A stretch of DNA of 64,000 nt from NCBI RefSeq assembly GCF_013410375.1, contig NZ_JACCFL010000001.1, positions 806,001-870,000 on the forward strand, read 5' to 3'. This DNA is from Leifsonia shinshuensis. GTDB taxonomy: Bacteria; Actinomycetota; Actinomycetes; Actinomycetales; Microbacteriaceae. The notes beneath the pieces were generated by a model. It searched no databases, was not told the origin of the DNA, and saw only the letters and a list, made by a program, of their open reading frames with translations. How positions within the stretch are numbered: the first letter of the stretch is position 1; every line of letters begins with the position of its first letter. Positions 17,334 to 26,429 of this stretch are shown one piece after another. Position numbers and translations under genes: made by a program.

Positions 17334-18311
17334 ATGCGCGCGATCGTCCACGACGAGTTCGGCGACCCGGCACGGGTCCTCAGTGTTCAGGAGCGGCCGC
17401 TCCCCGAGCCGGGAGCGGGGCAGGTGCGCGTGCGCACGGTGCTCTCGCCCATCCACAACCACGACCTGTGGACGATCCGCGGCACGTACGGCTTCAAGCC
17501 CGCCCTTCCCGCCGGCGCGGGGACGGAGGCCGTCGGCGTCGTCGACGCGCTCGGCGAGGGCGTCTCGGCGCTCGCCGTCGGGCAGCGCGTGGTCACCGGC
17601 GGCACCTTCGGCGTCTGGGCGGAGGACTTCGTCGCGCCGGCCGGGGCGCTCATCCCGGTGCCGGACGGGCTCACCGACGAGGTGGCCGCCCAGCTCGTCG
17701 CGATGCCGTTCAGTGCGCTAAGCCTGCTCGACTACCTCGACGTGAAGCCGGGGGAGATCATCCTCCAGAACGCGGCGAACGGCGCTGTCGGGCGGCTGCT
17801 CGCGCAGTTCGCGGCGACGCGCGACGAGAGGGTCATCGGACTGATGCGCCGGCAGCACGACGTCGATGTGCTGACGGCTCAGGGCATCCCCGACCTGGTC
17901 GCGACCGGTCACGACGACTGGCGCGACCGCGTCCGCGACCTCGCGGACGGAGCGCGGATCGCGGTGGCGGTCGACTCGGTCGGCGGGGACGCGAGCGGGG
18001 ATCTCACGGGTCTCCTCTCCGACGGCGGCACGCTGGTGTCGTTCGGCTCGACCGGAGGCGAGCCGATGCGGGTGCCCTCCGGCGACGTGATCTTCCGGCA
18101 GATCACCGTGAAGGGCTTCTGGGGCAGCAAAGTGAGCGCGTCGATGGAGCCCGGCAAGCGCGCCGAGCTGTTCGGCGAGCTGATCCGGGCCGCCTCGACC
18201 GGCGCGATCACGCTGCCGGTGCAGGAGGTGTTCGGGTTCGACCAGGTGCGGGAGGCCGTGGAGGTCGCCACCCGTCCCGGCCGGACCGGCAAGGTCCTGC
18301 TGCGCCCGTAG
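17334..18311 (+). CDS. Quinone oxidoreductase-like (MDR family) NADPH dehydrogenase
   Basis: A 325-residue medium-chain dehydrogenase/reductase. The N-terminal GroES-like domain carries the PLPEPGAGQVRVRTVLSPIH segment and AGAGTEAVGVVDALGEGV near residue 60; a Rossmann fold follows with ILQNAANGAVGRLLAQFAA near residue 145. The structural and catalytic zinc cysteines of alcohol dehydrogenases are missing, so it is a zinc-independent reductase of the QOR/enoyl reductase type. The ATG at 17334 is preferred to 17325 because TAGCAT lies seven bases before it and overlaps the earlier ATG. It stands alone; the substrate is unknown. Confidence 0.85.
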   Translation: MRAIVHDEFGDPARVLSVQERPLPEPGAGQVRVRTVLSPIHNHDLWTIRGTYGFKPALPAGAGTEAVGVVDALGEGVSALAVGQRVVTGGTFGVWAEDFVAPAGALIPVPDGLTDEVAAQLVAMPFSALSLLDYLDVKPGEIILQNAANGAVGRLLAQFAATRDERVIGLMRRQHDVDVLTAQGIPDLVATGHDDWRDRVRDLADGARIAVAVDSVGGDASGDLTGLLSDGGTLVSFGSTGGEPMRVPSGDVIFRQITVKGFWGSKVSASMEPGKRAELFGELIRAASTGAITLPVQEVFGFDQVREAVEVATRPGRTGKVLLRP

Positions 18312-18489
18312 CCGGCAGCGGCCGAGCGCGGCGACACGCCGTCGTCGTGTCGCCCGATTTGGGGGACAGATCAATGTCCTCCAAACGACCCACAGAACGG
18401 TCTTTCTGGCTATGCTCGGCCTGACGCACCGACGCGTCGCAGTTCCATCGCCTTTTGCCCCGACCCGAACAAAGCGGAAGGACGCTATC

Positions 18490-19011
18490 GTGAACCCTTC
18501 GTACGGAAACGCCGTCGACCCCGAGAAGGCCGCCGAGCGCGCGCACGTGCTCCTCGAGTCCGAGATCAACTCCCGACTCGACGCAGTCCGCCAGCTCGCC
18601 AAGCGCCTCAACGACCTGGACACCGCCATCGCCGAGTACCTGTCCGCGTGGCAGGTGGCCCAGCGCGCCGGCTGGACGGACAGCACGCTCTCCGACATCG
18701 GCCTGCGCGCACCGGAGTCCCTGCCGGCCCCGAGCGGCCGTCGCTCAGCGGACGCCTCCGACAGCGCCGCTGCGCCCGCCGCGCCGGCCATCCCCTCCTC
18801 GCCCGCGCTCGCCCCGGTCGTCGCCCTGACGCCGCCGCCCGCGCCGGCGCCGGTCGTCTCCGCGCCCGCGTTCGGCCCGGCGCCGACGCTCGGCTCGGTG
18901 TCGTCGTTCCCGCCCACGTCGAGCACCCCGACGTCGAGCACACCGGCGTCCAGCACCACGACGTCGAGCACGCCGAGCGCCCCGGCCGTCGTCACCACGC
19001 CCTCGCACTGA
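18490..19011 (+). CDS. Hypothetical protein with Ala/Pro/Ser/Thr-rich tail
   Basis: A 173-residue protein that I do not recognise. Residues 1-75 are helical and charged (EINSRLDAVRQLAKRLNDLD), followed by AWQVAQRAGWTDSTLSDIGL. From about residue 78 the chain is low complexity, rich in Ala, Pro, Ser and Thr with TSSTPTSSTPASSTTTSSTP near the end. No signal peptide or membrane segment is visible. The GTG at 18490 has GGAAGGA upstream. It lies 71 bp before another small unknown gene. The N-terminal part could be a small DNA- or cell-division-associated helical domain; that is a guess. Confidence 0.7.
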   Translation: MNPSYGNAVDPEKAAERAHVLLESEINSRLDAVRQLAKRLNDLDTAIAEYLSAWQVAQRAGWTDSTLSDIGLRAPESLPAPSGRRSADASDSAAAPAAPAIPSSPALAPVVALTPPPAPAPVVSAPAFGPAPTLGSVSSFPPTSSTPTSSTPASSTTTSSTPSAPAVVTTPSH

Positions 19012-19082
19012 TCCCGGGCGCCGTCCGGCGCGCGTAACCCACACTGACCCGAAGCAGTCACGTTCACCCGAAGGACACGTCT

Positions 19083-19559
19083 GTGAACCACCATTCCGCC
19101 TACGACCGCGCCCACGACGACGCGCAACGGCTCGCCCGCCGTCACGAGCGCGACCTGCACTGGGCCAAGGAGCGCCGCCGCCAGCACGAGCGCGAGGTCG
19201 CCGCGGCCTCCGCGTTGCTCGCCTCGACCCCCTGGGCGCTCGCCCGCCGCACCGTCGCGATCTCCCTCGTCCTGCTCGCAGCGGTCGGCGTGGGCGAGGC
19301 CGTCGCGGCGGCCGCGCACCTGCCGGCCGGCTGGCTGCTGCTCGCCGACGCGGTGGCGATCGCGTTCGCCGTGGTCGTGGTCGTCTGCGCCGCGGTCTCG
19401 CTCGCCGGGATCCGCTCCCGCCGGGCGGCGGCGCGGGCGCTGCTGCGCTCGCACGACGCACGGCTGTCGCACACCCAGTACCACATCCACGAGAGCGTGC
19501 ACTCGTTCATCGACTCGCACGCCGAGGTCGTCAACACGCGCCCTGCCCGCGTCGCCTGA
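19083..19559 (+). CDS. Hypothetical two-TM membrane protein with basic N terminus
   Basis: A 158-residue protein of unknown function. Residues 1-45 form a very charged His/Arg/Glu-rich helix, then two hydrophobic segments (about 56-78 and 86-108) separated by a short turn, and a polar C-terminal helix rich in His and Ser (SHDARLSHTQYHIHESVHSF). The GTG start has GAAGGA nearby. It is likely co-transcribed with the gene at 18490-19011. Histidine richness at both ends is notable but no metal-binding family is recognised. Confidence 0.7.
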   Translation: MNHHSAYDRAHDDAQRLARRHERDLHWAKERRRQHEREVAAASALLASTPWALARRTVAISLVLLAAVGVGEAVAAAAHLPAGWLLLADAVAIAFAVVVVVCAAVSLAGIRSRRAAARALLRSHDARLSHTQYHIHESVHSFIDSHAEVVNTRPARVA

Positions 19560-19674
19560 GCTGCGTCCGGGCGCGGCGTCTGAGAGGGCGCGCACCGATT
19601 CTCCGTGCGCTCTTAGAGGTTGCTGAGCCGAAAAGTGCTTGACTGAGACGTCCGCCCGGAAGGAGACCGTTTTC

Positions 19675-20343
19675 GTGAAGCCCGCTCAGCTCAGCATCCC
19701 TCGGCACTGGATCGTCTGGACCGTGGTCCTGTTCGCTCTGACCTTCGCGCTCGGCTTCGCCGCCAAATGGATCGTCGCGCTGCGCTTCGACTCACTGGAC
19801 GCGACGGTCAACGCCCTGAACTCGCCGCTGCTGGACAAGGTCGCCCTGCTGCTCGACGAGCTCGACCGGCCCACGGTGGTCGCGGTCATCCTCGTCATCG
19901 TCTTCGTCATCCTGTTCTTCGTGAGGGGCTGGCGGCTCGCCCTCGGCACCGTCCTGGTCACCGGCCTCGGCTGGCTCACCACGCTGGTCGTGAAGACGGT
20001 CGTCGCCCAGCCGCGCCCGACGACGGCCGGGCTGACCCACCTGCTGCACGTGAACCCGGCGACGCTGAGCTACCCGAGCGGGCACGTGGTGTTCGCCGCC
20101 GCGCTGGTGACCGCCCTGGTGATGGTCTGCCGTGGCACACTGTCGCGCACGATCGTCATCGTGGTCGGCGCGCTGTTCGTCGCGCTGGTGATGTGGTCGC
20201 GCCTCTACGTCGGCGTCCACTACGGGACGGACGTGGTCGGCGGCGTGCTCAACGGCGTCGCCGGCGTGCTGCTGTTCGCCGGGCTGTGGAACCTCGTCGC
20301 ACGTCGGGTCTTCACCGGCGGCGGCCGCCGCGCCGCCGCCTAG
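19675..20343 (+). CDS. PAP2 family membrane phosphatase
   Basis: A 222-residue integral membrane protein with about six helices and all three PAP2 phosphatase motifs: KTVVAQPRP near residue 107, YPSGH near 131, and SRLYVGVHYGTDVVGG near 178, carrying the catalytic histidines and Asp. Members dephosphorylate phosphatidic acid, undecaprenyl pyrophosphate or related lipids at the outer face of the membrane. The GTG at 19675 is chosen over an upstream TTG because GGAAGGAGA lies nine bases before it. A palindromic repeat array begins 13 bp after the stop. Lipid substrate not determined. Confidence 0.9.
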   Translation: MKPAQLSIPRHWIVWTVVLFALTFALGFAAKWIVALRFDSLDATVNALNSPLLDKVALLLDELDRPTVVAVILVIVFVILFFVRGWRLALGTVLVTGLGWLTTLVVKTVVAQPRPTTAGLTHLLHVNPATLSYPSGHVVFAAALVTALVMVCRGTLSRTIVIVVGALFVALVMWSRLYVGVHYGTDVVGGVLNGVAGVLLFAGLWNLVARRVFTGGGRRAAA

Positions 20344-20355
20344 CACCCCGCGTGC

Positions 20356-20475
20356 ACATTCGTGACGAATGTCGCGAATGCGAGCGCGTAACGCGACATT
20401 CGTGACGAATCGCCGAACGCACATTCGTGACGAATGTCGTGATAGTGCGCGCGTAACGCGACATTCGGCACGAAT
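20356..20475. repeat. REP-like palindromic array A
   Basis: Four copies of a near-palindromic unit, ACATTCGTGACGAATGT or the variant with GGC in the centre, lie at 20356-20372, 20396-20410, 20421-20437 and 20461-20475. Units 1 and 2 repeat as units 3 and 4 with a 65-bp period, and each pair is linked by a GCGCGTAACGCG segment. The same motifs occur at 56168-56338. The array fills the gap between the PAP2 gene and the SfnB-like gene. It could be a REP-type element, a terminator cluster or a protein-binding site. Confidence 0.85.
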
Positions 20476-20578
20476 CGCTCCGGAGGTTACGGCGGGTTTC
20501 GCCGCGGCGACGGGGGCGGTGCGCAGCGCGATAGCGTTCTGCGCGAGAGAACCCGTCCCGACCCTCCCGAGGTGCACC

Positions 20579-21796
20579 ATGCCCAGCGACACCGTCGTCA
20601 GCCCTGCCCGCAGCATCGCGCCCGCCCGCGTGATCTCCTCCGACGCGGAGGCCCGCGCCGCCGCTCGTGCCTTCGCCGAGACCGTGCGCCCGCACGCGGC
20701 GCAGATCGACGCCGACCGGCGCATCCCGATCGAGATCGTCGACGCGTTCAGTGCGACCGGGCTGTGGGCGATCACCATCCCGCGCGAGTACGGCGGAGCG
20801 GAGGTGTCGCACGCGACGCTCGCCGACGTGATCGCCACGGTGTCGGCCGTCGAGCCGTCGCTCGGCCAGATCCCGCAGAACCACTTCTGCCTGGTCGAGG
20901 ACATCCGGCTCTCCGGCACCCCGGAGCAGAAGGCGTTCTTCTTCGAGCTCGTGCTGGCGGGCGCCCGCTTCGCCAACGCGTTCTCGGAGGCCGGCGGCAA
21001 GAACGTCGCCGAGATCCAGACCCGCCTCGTGCGCGACCGCGACGAGGTCGTCGTGACCGGACGCAAGTTCTACTCGACCGGCTCGGCCTACGCGCACTGG
21101 ATCCCGGTGCTCGCGGTGGACGAGGACGGGCTCGAGCAGCTCGTCTTCACCGAGCGCGACTCCGCGGGCCTGACCGTGGTGGACGACTGGTCCGCGTTCG
21201 GCCAGCGGGCGACCTCCAGCGGCTCGGTGGTGCTGGAGGACCTGCGCGTCCCTGCCGACCGGGTGTTCCCGATGCACACCGAGTACGAGAACCCGACGAT
21301 CGCCGGACCCTTCGCCCAGCTGACGACCGCGGCCATCGACCTCGGCATCGCGCGCGGCGCCATCCGGGAGACCCACGACGCCGTCCGCGCGGCACGGCCC
21401 TGGATCGACAGCGGCGTGGACTCCGCCGCCAAGGACCCGCTGACCCTGGAGCGGCTCGGCCGGCTCGACATCGACCTCGCCGCCGCGGAGGCGCTTACCG
21501 AGAAGGCCGGGGAGGCCATCGACGCCGCCAAGCCCGCGGCCGACGAGGCGAACGTGGCCGCGGCCTCCATCGCCGTCGCCCGCGCCAAGGTGCTCACCAC
21601 CGAGCTGTCGCTGGAGGCCTCCACCCGGCTGCTCGAGCTCGGCGGGACCCGCGCGACCCTCGGCGCCAAGGCGCTCGACCGGTACTGGCGGAATGCCCGC
21701 GTCCACACGCTGCACGACCCGGTGCGCTGGAAGCCGGTCATCATCGGCGACTACGCGCTCAACGGCACACTGCCCGCGCGGCACTCCTGGATCTGA
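20579..21796 (+). CDS. SfnB family sulfur-acquisition acyl-CoA dehydrogenase-like oxidoreductase
   Basis: A 405-residue flavoprotein with the acyl-CoA dehydrogenase fold: an all-helical N domain with ATGLWAITIPREYGGAEVSH near residue 60, QNHFCLVEDIRL near 102, a beta domain with VTGRKFYSTGSAYAHWIPVL near 160, and a C-terminal helical domain ending YWRNARVHTLHDPVRWK. That ending is characteristic of the SfnB/DszC monooxygenase branch, which uses reduced flavin and O2 on organosulfur compounds. The ATG at 20579 has GAGG upstream. The next gene starts three bases after its stop and encodes a partner-type FMN monooxygenase, so the pair probably desulfurises sulfones or sulfonates under sulfur limitation. 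Confidence 0.85.
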   Translation: MPSDTVVSPARSIAPARVISSDAEARAAARAFAETVRPHAAQIDADRRIPIEIVDAFSATGLWAITIPREYGGAEVSHATLADVIATVSAVEPSLGQIPQNHFCLVEDIRLSGTPEQKAFFFELVLAGARFANAFSEAGGKNVAEIQTRLVRDRDEVVVTGRKFYSTGSAYAHWIPVLAVDEDGLEQLVFTERDSAGLTVVDDWSAFGQRATSSGSVVLEDLRVPADRVFPMHTEYENPTIAGPFAQLTTAAIDLGIARGAIRETHDAVRAARPWIDSGVDSAAKDPLTLERLGRLDIDLAAAEALTEKAGEAIDAAKPAADEANVAAASIAVARAKVLTTELSLEASTRLLELGGTRATLGAKALDRYWRNARVHTLHDPVRWKPVIIGDYALNGTLPARHSWI

Positions 21797-21799
21797 CCG

Positions 21800-23182
21800 A
21801 TGGCGCAGCAGATCCGGCTCAACGCGTTCACGATGAACTCGGTCGGGCACCTCTCGCCCGGCCTCTGGCGGCATCCCAGGGACGAGTCCCGCCGCTACCT
21901 CGACCTCGACTACTGGATCGAGCTGGCGCAGACGCTCGAGCGCGGGCTGATCGACGCGGTCTTCCTCGCCGACGTCCTCGGCGTGTACGACGTCTACGGC
22001 GGCAGCAGGGATGCGGCGCTGCGCGGCGGCGTGCAGGTGCCGGTCAACGATCCGCTGCAGCTGATCCCGGCGATGGCGGCCGCGACCGAGCACCTCGGTT
22101 TCGGCGTGACCGCGAGTGTCTCGTTCGAGCACCCGTATCCCTTCGCGCGGAGGATGTCGACGCTCGACCACCTGACGAACGGCCGCATCGGCTGGAACAT
22201 CGTCACCTCCTACCTGAACAGCGGAGCGCTGAACCTCGGCGTCAGCGGCCAGGAGGCGCACGACCGCCGGTACGAGATCGCGGAGGAGTACCTGGAGGTC
22301 GTCTACAAGCTCTGGCAGGCGAGCTGGGATGACGACGCTGTGGTCGCGGACGCCGAGTCCGGCGTGTACGCCGACCCCGAGCGGGTGCGGCCGATCCGGC
22401 ACGAAGGCGAGTTCTTCCGGGTGCCCGGCATCCACCTCAGCGAGCCCAGCCCGCAGCGCACGCCCTTCCTGTTCCAGGCCGGCGCCTCGGCGCGCGGGCT
22501 CGCGTTCGCGGCGAAGCACGCCGAGAACGTGTTCGTCGCGGCTCCGAGCAAGGCGGTGCTGGCGCGCCAGGTCGCCGGGCTCAGGGAGGCCGTGTTCGCG
22601 GCCGGCCGCGACGCCGCGTCGGTCGCGGTGATCAACCAGCAAACCGTGATCGTCGCGGAGACGAACGCCGAGGCCCGGCGCAGGCTGGACGAGTACCTGG
22701 AGGTCGCCTCCCGGGTCGGCGCGCTGACGCTGATGTCGGGCTGGACCGGCATCGACTTCAGCGCGCTGGACGACGACGCCGTGCTGCGCGACCAGGACTC
22801 CAACGCCATCCAGTCGGTGGTGAAGGCGTTCAGCGCCGCCGATCCCGACCGGGAGTGGACCGTGCGCGAGATCGCGGAGTACGCGAGGATCGGCGGCGAC
22901 GGCCCGGTGATCGCCGGCTCGCCGGAGACGGTCGCCGACGCACTGGAGGAGTGGGTCGACGAGACCGGCGTCGACGGCTTCAACCTGGCGGCGGCCGCGG
23001 TGCCGGAGACCTTCGAGGGCGTCGTGGACCTGCTCGTGCCTGAGCTGCAGCGCCGCGGGCGCTACCAGACCGCGTACCGGCCGGGCACGCTGCGCGAGAA
23101 GCTGGGCGGTGCGTCGGCACGCCCGAGCGCGCCGCACCCCGCCGCGCTGATCGCGCTCGACGAGCCCGTCCCGGCCGTCTGA
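21800..23182 (+). CDS. FMN-dependent monooxygenase, NtaA/SnaA/DszA/DmoA family
   Basis: A 460-residue luciferase-like flavin monooxygenase. The opening AQQIRLNAFTMNSVGHLSPG, FLADVLGVYDVYGG near residue 55, and RMSTLDHLTNGRIGWNIVTS near 117-136 are hallmarks of the NtaA/SnaA/SoxA/DszA subfamily; FLFQAGASARGLAFAAKHAE near residue 225 is the flavin phosphate region. These enzymes need a separate flavin reductase. It lies three bases after the SfnB-like gene and is surely co-transcribed with it. Members cleave dibenzothiophene sulfone, dimethyl sulfide or nitrilotriacetate; the exact substrate is unknown, sulfur is inferred from the SfnB partner. Confidence 0.88.
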   Translation: MAQQIRLNAFTMNSVGHLSPGLWRHPRDESRRYLDLDYWIELAQTLERGLIDAVFLADVLGVYDVYGGSRDAALRGGVQVPVNDPLQLIPAMAAATEHLGFGVTASVSFEHPYPFARRMSTLDHLTNGRIGWNIVTSYLNSGALNLGVSGQEAHDRRYEIAEEYLEVVYKLWQASWDDDAVVADAESGVYADPERVRPIRHEGEFFRVPGIHLSEPSPQRTPFLFQAGASARGLAFAAKHAENVFVAAPSKAVLARQVAGLREAVFAAGRDAASVAVINQQTVIVAETNAEARRRLDEYLEVASRVGALTLMSGWTGIDFSALDDDAVLRDQDSNAIQSVVKAFSAADPDREWTVREIAEYARIGGDGPVIAGSPETVADALEEWVDETGVDGFNLAAAAVPETFEGVVDLLVPELQRRGRYQTAYRPGTLREKLGGASARPSAPHPAALIALDEPVPAV

Positions 23183-23304
23183 CGCCGCCCGCCGCCGCCC
23201 GCCGGCAACATTCGGTAATCCGCCGCGACACCGCTTCCGCCGGGTCGCTACTGTCTGCTGACACCCGTCCCGCTCCGCTCCTTCTTCCACCCGAAAGAAC
23301 CCTC

Positions 23305-24804
23305 ATGGCCATCGAAGACCAGACCAGCGCCGCGCCCATCCCGACCCCCACCGCCACGACGGCCGCCACGACCTCCGCCCCGGTGCGCTCGCGCCTGCGC
23401 GGCAACCTCGGCGTCGCCTCGATCGTGTTCATGGTCGTCGCCGCGGCCTCCCCGCTCGGCGTGATCGGCGGACCGGTCCCGCTCGGCATCGCGATCGGCA
23501 ACGGCACCGGCTTCCCGTTCACGTTCGTGATCGCGACCGTCGTGCTGCTGCTCTTCGCGGTCGGCTTCACGACCATGACCCCGTACGTGAAGTCGGCCGG
23601 CGCCTTCTACTCCTACGTCGACCGCAGCCTCGGCCGCGCGGCCGGCCTCGGCACCGGGTTCGCCGCCCTGCTCTCGTACATCACGCTGGAGGCCGCGGTC
23701 TTCGGCCTGATCGGCCCGGGCGTGCAGTCGCTGCTCGGCTCCTACGGCGTCCCGAGCATCCCCTGGTGGATCTACGCGGCCGTCGCGTTCGGGGTCGTCG
23801 TCTTCCTCGGCTACCGCAACATCGAGCTGTCCGGCCGCGTGCTCGCGGTGCTGCTCGTCGCCGAGGTGCTGATCGTGCTCGTCCTGGACGCGGTGATCGT
23901 GTTCGGCGGCAACACCCCGGAGGGCCTCTCGACCGGGATCGTGTCGCCGTCGGCGATCCTCTCCGGCGCGCCCGGCATCGGCATCCTGTTCGCCATCTTG
24001 AGCTTCATCGGCTTCGAGGCGACCGCGGTGTTCCGCGACGAGGCCCGCGACCCCGACCGCACCATCCCGCGGGCCACCTACCTGTCCCTGATCCTGATCG
24101 GCGTCTTCTACGCGGTCTCCAGCTGGGCGCTGATCAGCGCGGTCGGCGACTCCAAGGCCGTCAAGACCGCGACCGACCACGGCGGCACGCTGCTCGCGGA
24201 CGTCACCCAGAAGTACCTCGGGACGGTCGGCGAGCACATCATCCAGGTGCTGTTCGTGACCAGCCTGTTCGCCTGCATCCTGTCGTTCCACAACATCGTC
24301 TCGCGCTACGTGTTCACCCTCTCCGGCCGCGCCGCCCTCCCGCAGCGCCTCGGCCACGCGCACGCCCGGCTCGGCTCGCCGCACCGCGCCTCCGTCGCGA
24401 CCGGCGTGGTCGTCGGCGTGCTGCTCCTGGCCGGCGTGGTCACCGGGCTGGACCCGATCAACCAGTTCTACACGTGGCTCGCGGGCTTCTCCTCCGTCGG
24501 CATCGTCCTGCTGCTCGGCATCACGAGCGTGGCGGTGCTGGTCTTCTTCGGCCGCAACCGCGGCACCGGCGTCTCGCTCTGGCGCCGCGCCATCGCCCCG
24601 GCGCTCGGCCTGGCGGGCCTCCTGCTCTTCCTGGTGCTCATCCTGCAGAACCTGCCGACGCTCGTCGGCGGCAGCGTGCCGCTCGCGGTCGGGATCGTGG
24701 TGCTGCTGCTCGCGGCGTTCGCGCTCGGTCCGGTGGTGGCGCGCGTGCGGGCGCACGCGGGGGTGGCGCCGGAGGATGCGGCGGTGGATGACGCGCAGGA
24801 CTGA
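23305..24804 (+). CDS. APC family amino acid permease
   Basis: A 499-residue transporter with a 30-residue Ala/Thr/Pro-rich cytoplasmic N terminus and about twelve membrane helices. LGVASIVFMVVAAASPLGVI near residue 37 and AGAFYSYVDRSLGRAAGLGT near 100 fit the APC superfamily, as does SFIGFEATAVFRDEARDPDR near 233. GAAAGAA precedes the ATG. It follows the sulfur-monooxygenase pair by 122 bp and converges with the PucR gene, ending seven bases from it. It could belong functionally to either neighbour; similarity in kind to the permease at 27611-29059 favours the PucR/alcohol dehydrogenase cluster. Confidence 0.9.
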   Translation: MAIEDQTSAAPIPTPTATTAATTSAPVRSRLRGNLGVASIVFMVVAAASPLGVIGGPVPLGIAIGNGTGFPFTFVIATVVLLLFAVGFTTMTPYVKSAGAFYSYVDRSLGRAAGLGTGFAALLSYITLEAAVFGLIGPGVQSLLGSYGVPSIPWWIYAAVAFGVVVFLGYRNIELSGRVLAVLLVAEVLIVLVLDAVIVFGGNTPEGLSTGIVSPSAILSGAPGIGILFAILSFIGFEATAVFRDEARDPDRTIPRATYLSLILIGVFYAVSSWALISAVGDSKAVKTATDHGGTLLADVTQKYLGTVGEHIIQVLFVTSLFACILSFHNIVSRYVFTLSGRAALPQRLGHAHARLGSPHRASVATGVVVGVLLLAGVVTGLDPINQFYTWLAGFSSVGIVLLLGITSVAVLVFFGRNRGTGVSLWRRAIAPALGLAGLLLFLVLILQNLPTLVGGSVPLAVGIVVLLLAAFALGPVVARVRAHAGVAPEDAAVDDAQD

Positions 24805-24810
24805 GGCCGG

Positions 24811-26244
24811 TCAGGCTCCCGGCCGCCCCAGCGCCCGCAGGGCCAGCCAGGCCGACGCGCGGTCGTCGGCGTCCGCCATCGACAGGCCGGTCAGCTCCTC
24901 CACCCGGTGGATGCGGCCGGTCAGGGTCTGGCGGTGGACGCCGAGCCGTTCGGCGGTGACTCCCCAGGCGCCGTTCTCGGCGAGGTAGACACGGAGCGTC
25001 TCGGTCAGCTCGCCGTGCCGGCCGTCGGCGTCGCGCAGTGGGTCGAGCAGGTGGCCCAGCCGGAGGGCGTCGCCGTCGCTGAGCCGGTCGATCACGTACT
25101 GGACTGTCGGGATGCTGCGATAGCGCACCACGCGGCGGCCCTCCGCGCGCGCCGCCTCGACCGCCAGCCGCGCCTCCGCGGCGCTGCGCGCGAGGGCGTC
25201 CACCGGCGCGGGCAGGCCCAGGCCGAGGAAAAGGGCGGACGAGTAGGCTTCCGCCCGGTCGCCGATCGCGTCGACCTGGTCGTCCCGGAGGAAACCGGTG
25301 ACCGTATTGCGGTCGGCGGTCAGGATGTGGGCGGCGCCGAGCTCGTCCAGCCAGTGGCTCACCAGCCGCTCGACCTCCACCGCCGCCGACCGGGCGGTGA
25401 GGACGAACGCCGTCAGCGTCGTCTCGTGGACGCCCCACTTGCGCAGCAGGTCCGCGGCCGCGTCGCCGCCCGCGAGCAGCGCGTCCACCATGACCGCGCG
25501 GCCCAGCCGTTCGGTGCGGGTGGGGTCGTCGGTGCGCAGCAGCAGGTCCAGGAGCGCCGCCGTCTGCGAGCCGAGCTCGCGCGCCCGGCTGGAGGCCTCG
25601 GTGCGCGAGCTGACGATGAGCCGGGCGGAGAGGTCCTCGCCGGCGCCCACGGCGTGCACCTGCAGTCCGCGGTGGCGGACGCGCACCGGCCGGTCGAGCG
25701 CGACGGCGATCGCGTCCTGGATGTGGAGGCCGCCCGCGCCGGCGGTCGTGATCACCTGGCCGTGCCGGTCGAGGAGGACGGCCCAGCCGTCGATCCGATG
25801 GGCCAGCTCGGCGACCACGCCCGAGACGCCGCCGCGCCGGGCCGCGAGGGTCAGCACCTTCATGGCGGAGGTCACGGCGCGGTCCTCCGCGGCCTGGTCG
25901 ACGGCGAGCAGCGCGGTCAGCGTCGGCGCCAGGAGCTCGTCGGCCGGCTCCGCTGAGACGATGGCGGTCATCCCGGCGGCCTGGACGGCGCGCCGGGTCG
26001 CGGCGCCGCCGCCGTGGGTGACCAGCACCGCCTGCCGCAGAGCCGCCGCGCGGTCGTCGGTCGCCCCGAGCGCCTCCCGCAGCCGGCGGGCGGGGACGAC
26101 GACGAGCGTGGCGTAGGAGGGGTGACCGACGACGGAGAAGTCGTCCAGCCCGACCACCTCGTCCACCGGAGTCCCGCCGTTCCGCGCGCCCTCCACGAGC
26201 TCGCCGCCGAGGGTGCGGGCGATGGAGGCGACGTCGCGGGACAT
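24811..26244 (-). CDS. PucR family transcriptional regulator
   Basis: A 477-residue regulator with a GGDEF-like central region and a C-terminal PucR HTH: VYLAENGAWGVTAERLGVHR then QTLTGRIHRVEELTGL near residues 430-465. The N-terminal part is a sensor-like domain (IARTLGGELVEGARNGGTPV and following). The ATG at 26244 is preceded by TACACT and seven bases, so the mRNA is probably leaderless; no ribosome site exists. PucR proteins often activate purine or amine catabolism. It is divergent from an alcohol dehydrogenase and APC permease, its likely targets. Confidence 0.88.
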   Translation of the reverse strand: MSRDVASIARTLGGELVEGARNGGTPVDEVVGLDDFSVVGHPSYATLVVVPARRLREALGATDDRAAALRQAVLVTHGGGAATRRAVQAAGMTAIVSAEPADELLAPTLTALLAVDQAAEDRAVTSAMKVLTLAARRGGVSGVVAELAHRIDGWAVLLDRHGQVITTAGAGGLHIQDAIAVALDRPVRVRHRGLQVHAVGAGEDLSARLIVSSRTEASSRARELGSQTAALLDLLLRTDDPTRTERLGRAVMVDALLAGGDAAADLLRKWGVHETTLTAFVLTARSAAVEVERLVSHWLDELGAAHILTADRNTVTGFLRDDQVDAIGDRAEAYSSALFLGLGLPAPVDALARSAAEARLAVEAARAEGRRVVRYRSIPTVQYVIDRLSDGDALRLGHLLDPLRDADGRHGELTETLRVYLAENGAWGVTAERLGVHRQTLTGRIHRVEELTGLSMADADDRASAWLALRALGRPGA

Positions 26245-26429
26245 GGAGGTCAGTGTACGAGATGTCGAAGCGAACCGCCGCGATCCACACTTTCGCACAG
26301 TGCTGAGCCGCACCGCCCTCCCTAGCATGGAGCGGAGTTCCCCCGTCGGCCGCCCCCAGCACGGCCCCCGGCCGGTGGGGGAGCGACACCCGCACCGCAG
26401 CGCGTCTGCACCACCCCCGAAGGAGCCCC

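Noticed and set aside
20356..20475. CRISPR-like direct repeats
   Set aside because: Units are palindromic, 15-17 bp with spacers of irregular 23-24 bp that are themselves repeated, and no cas genes are near.
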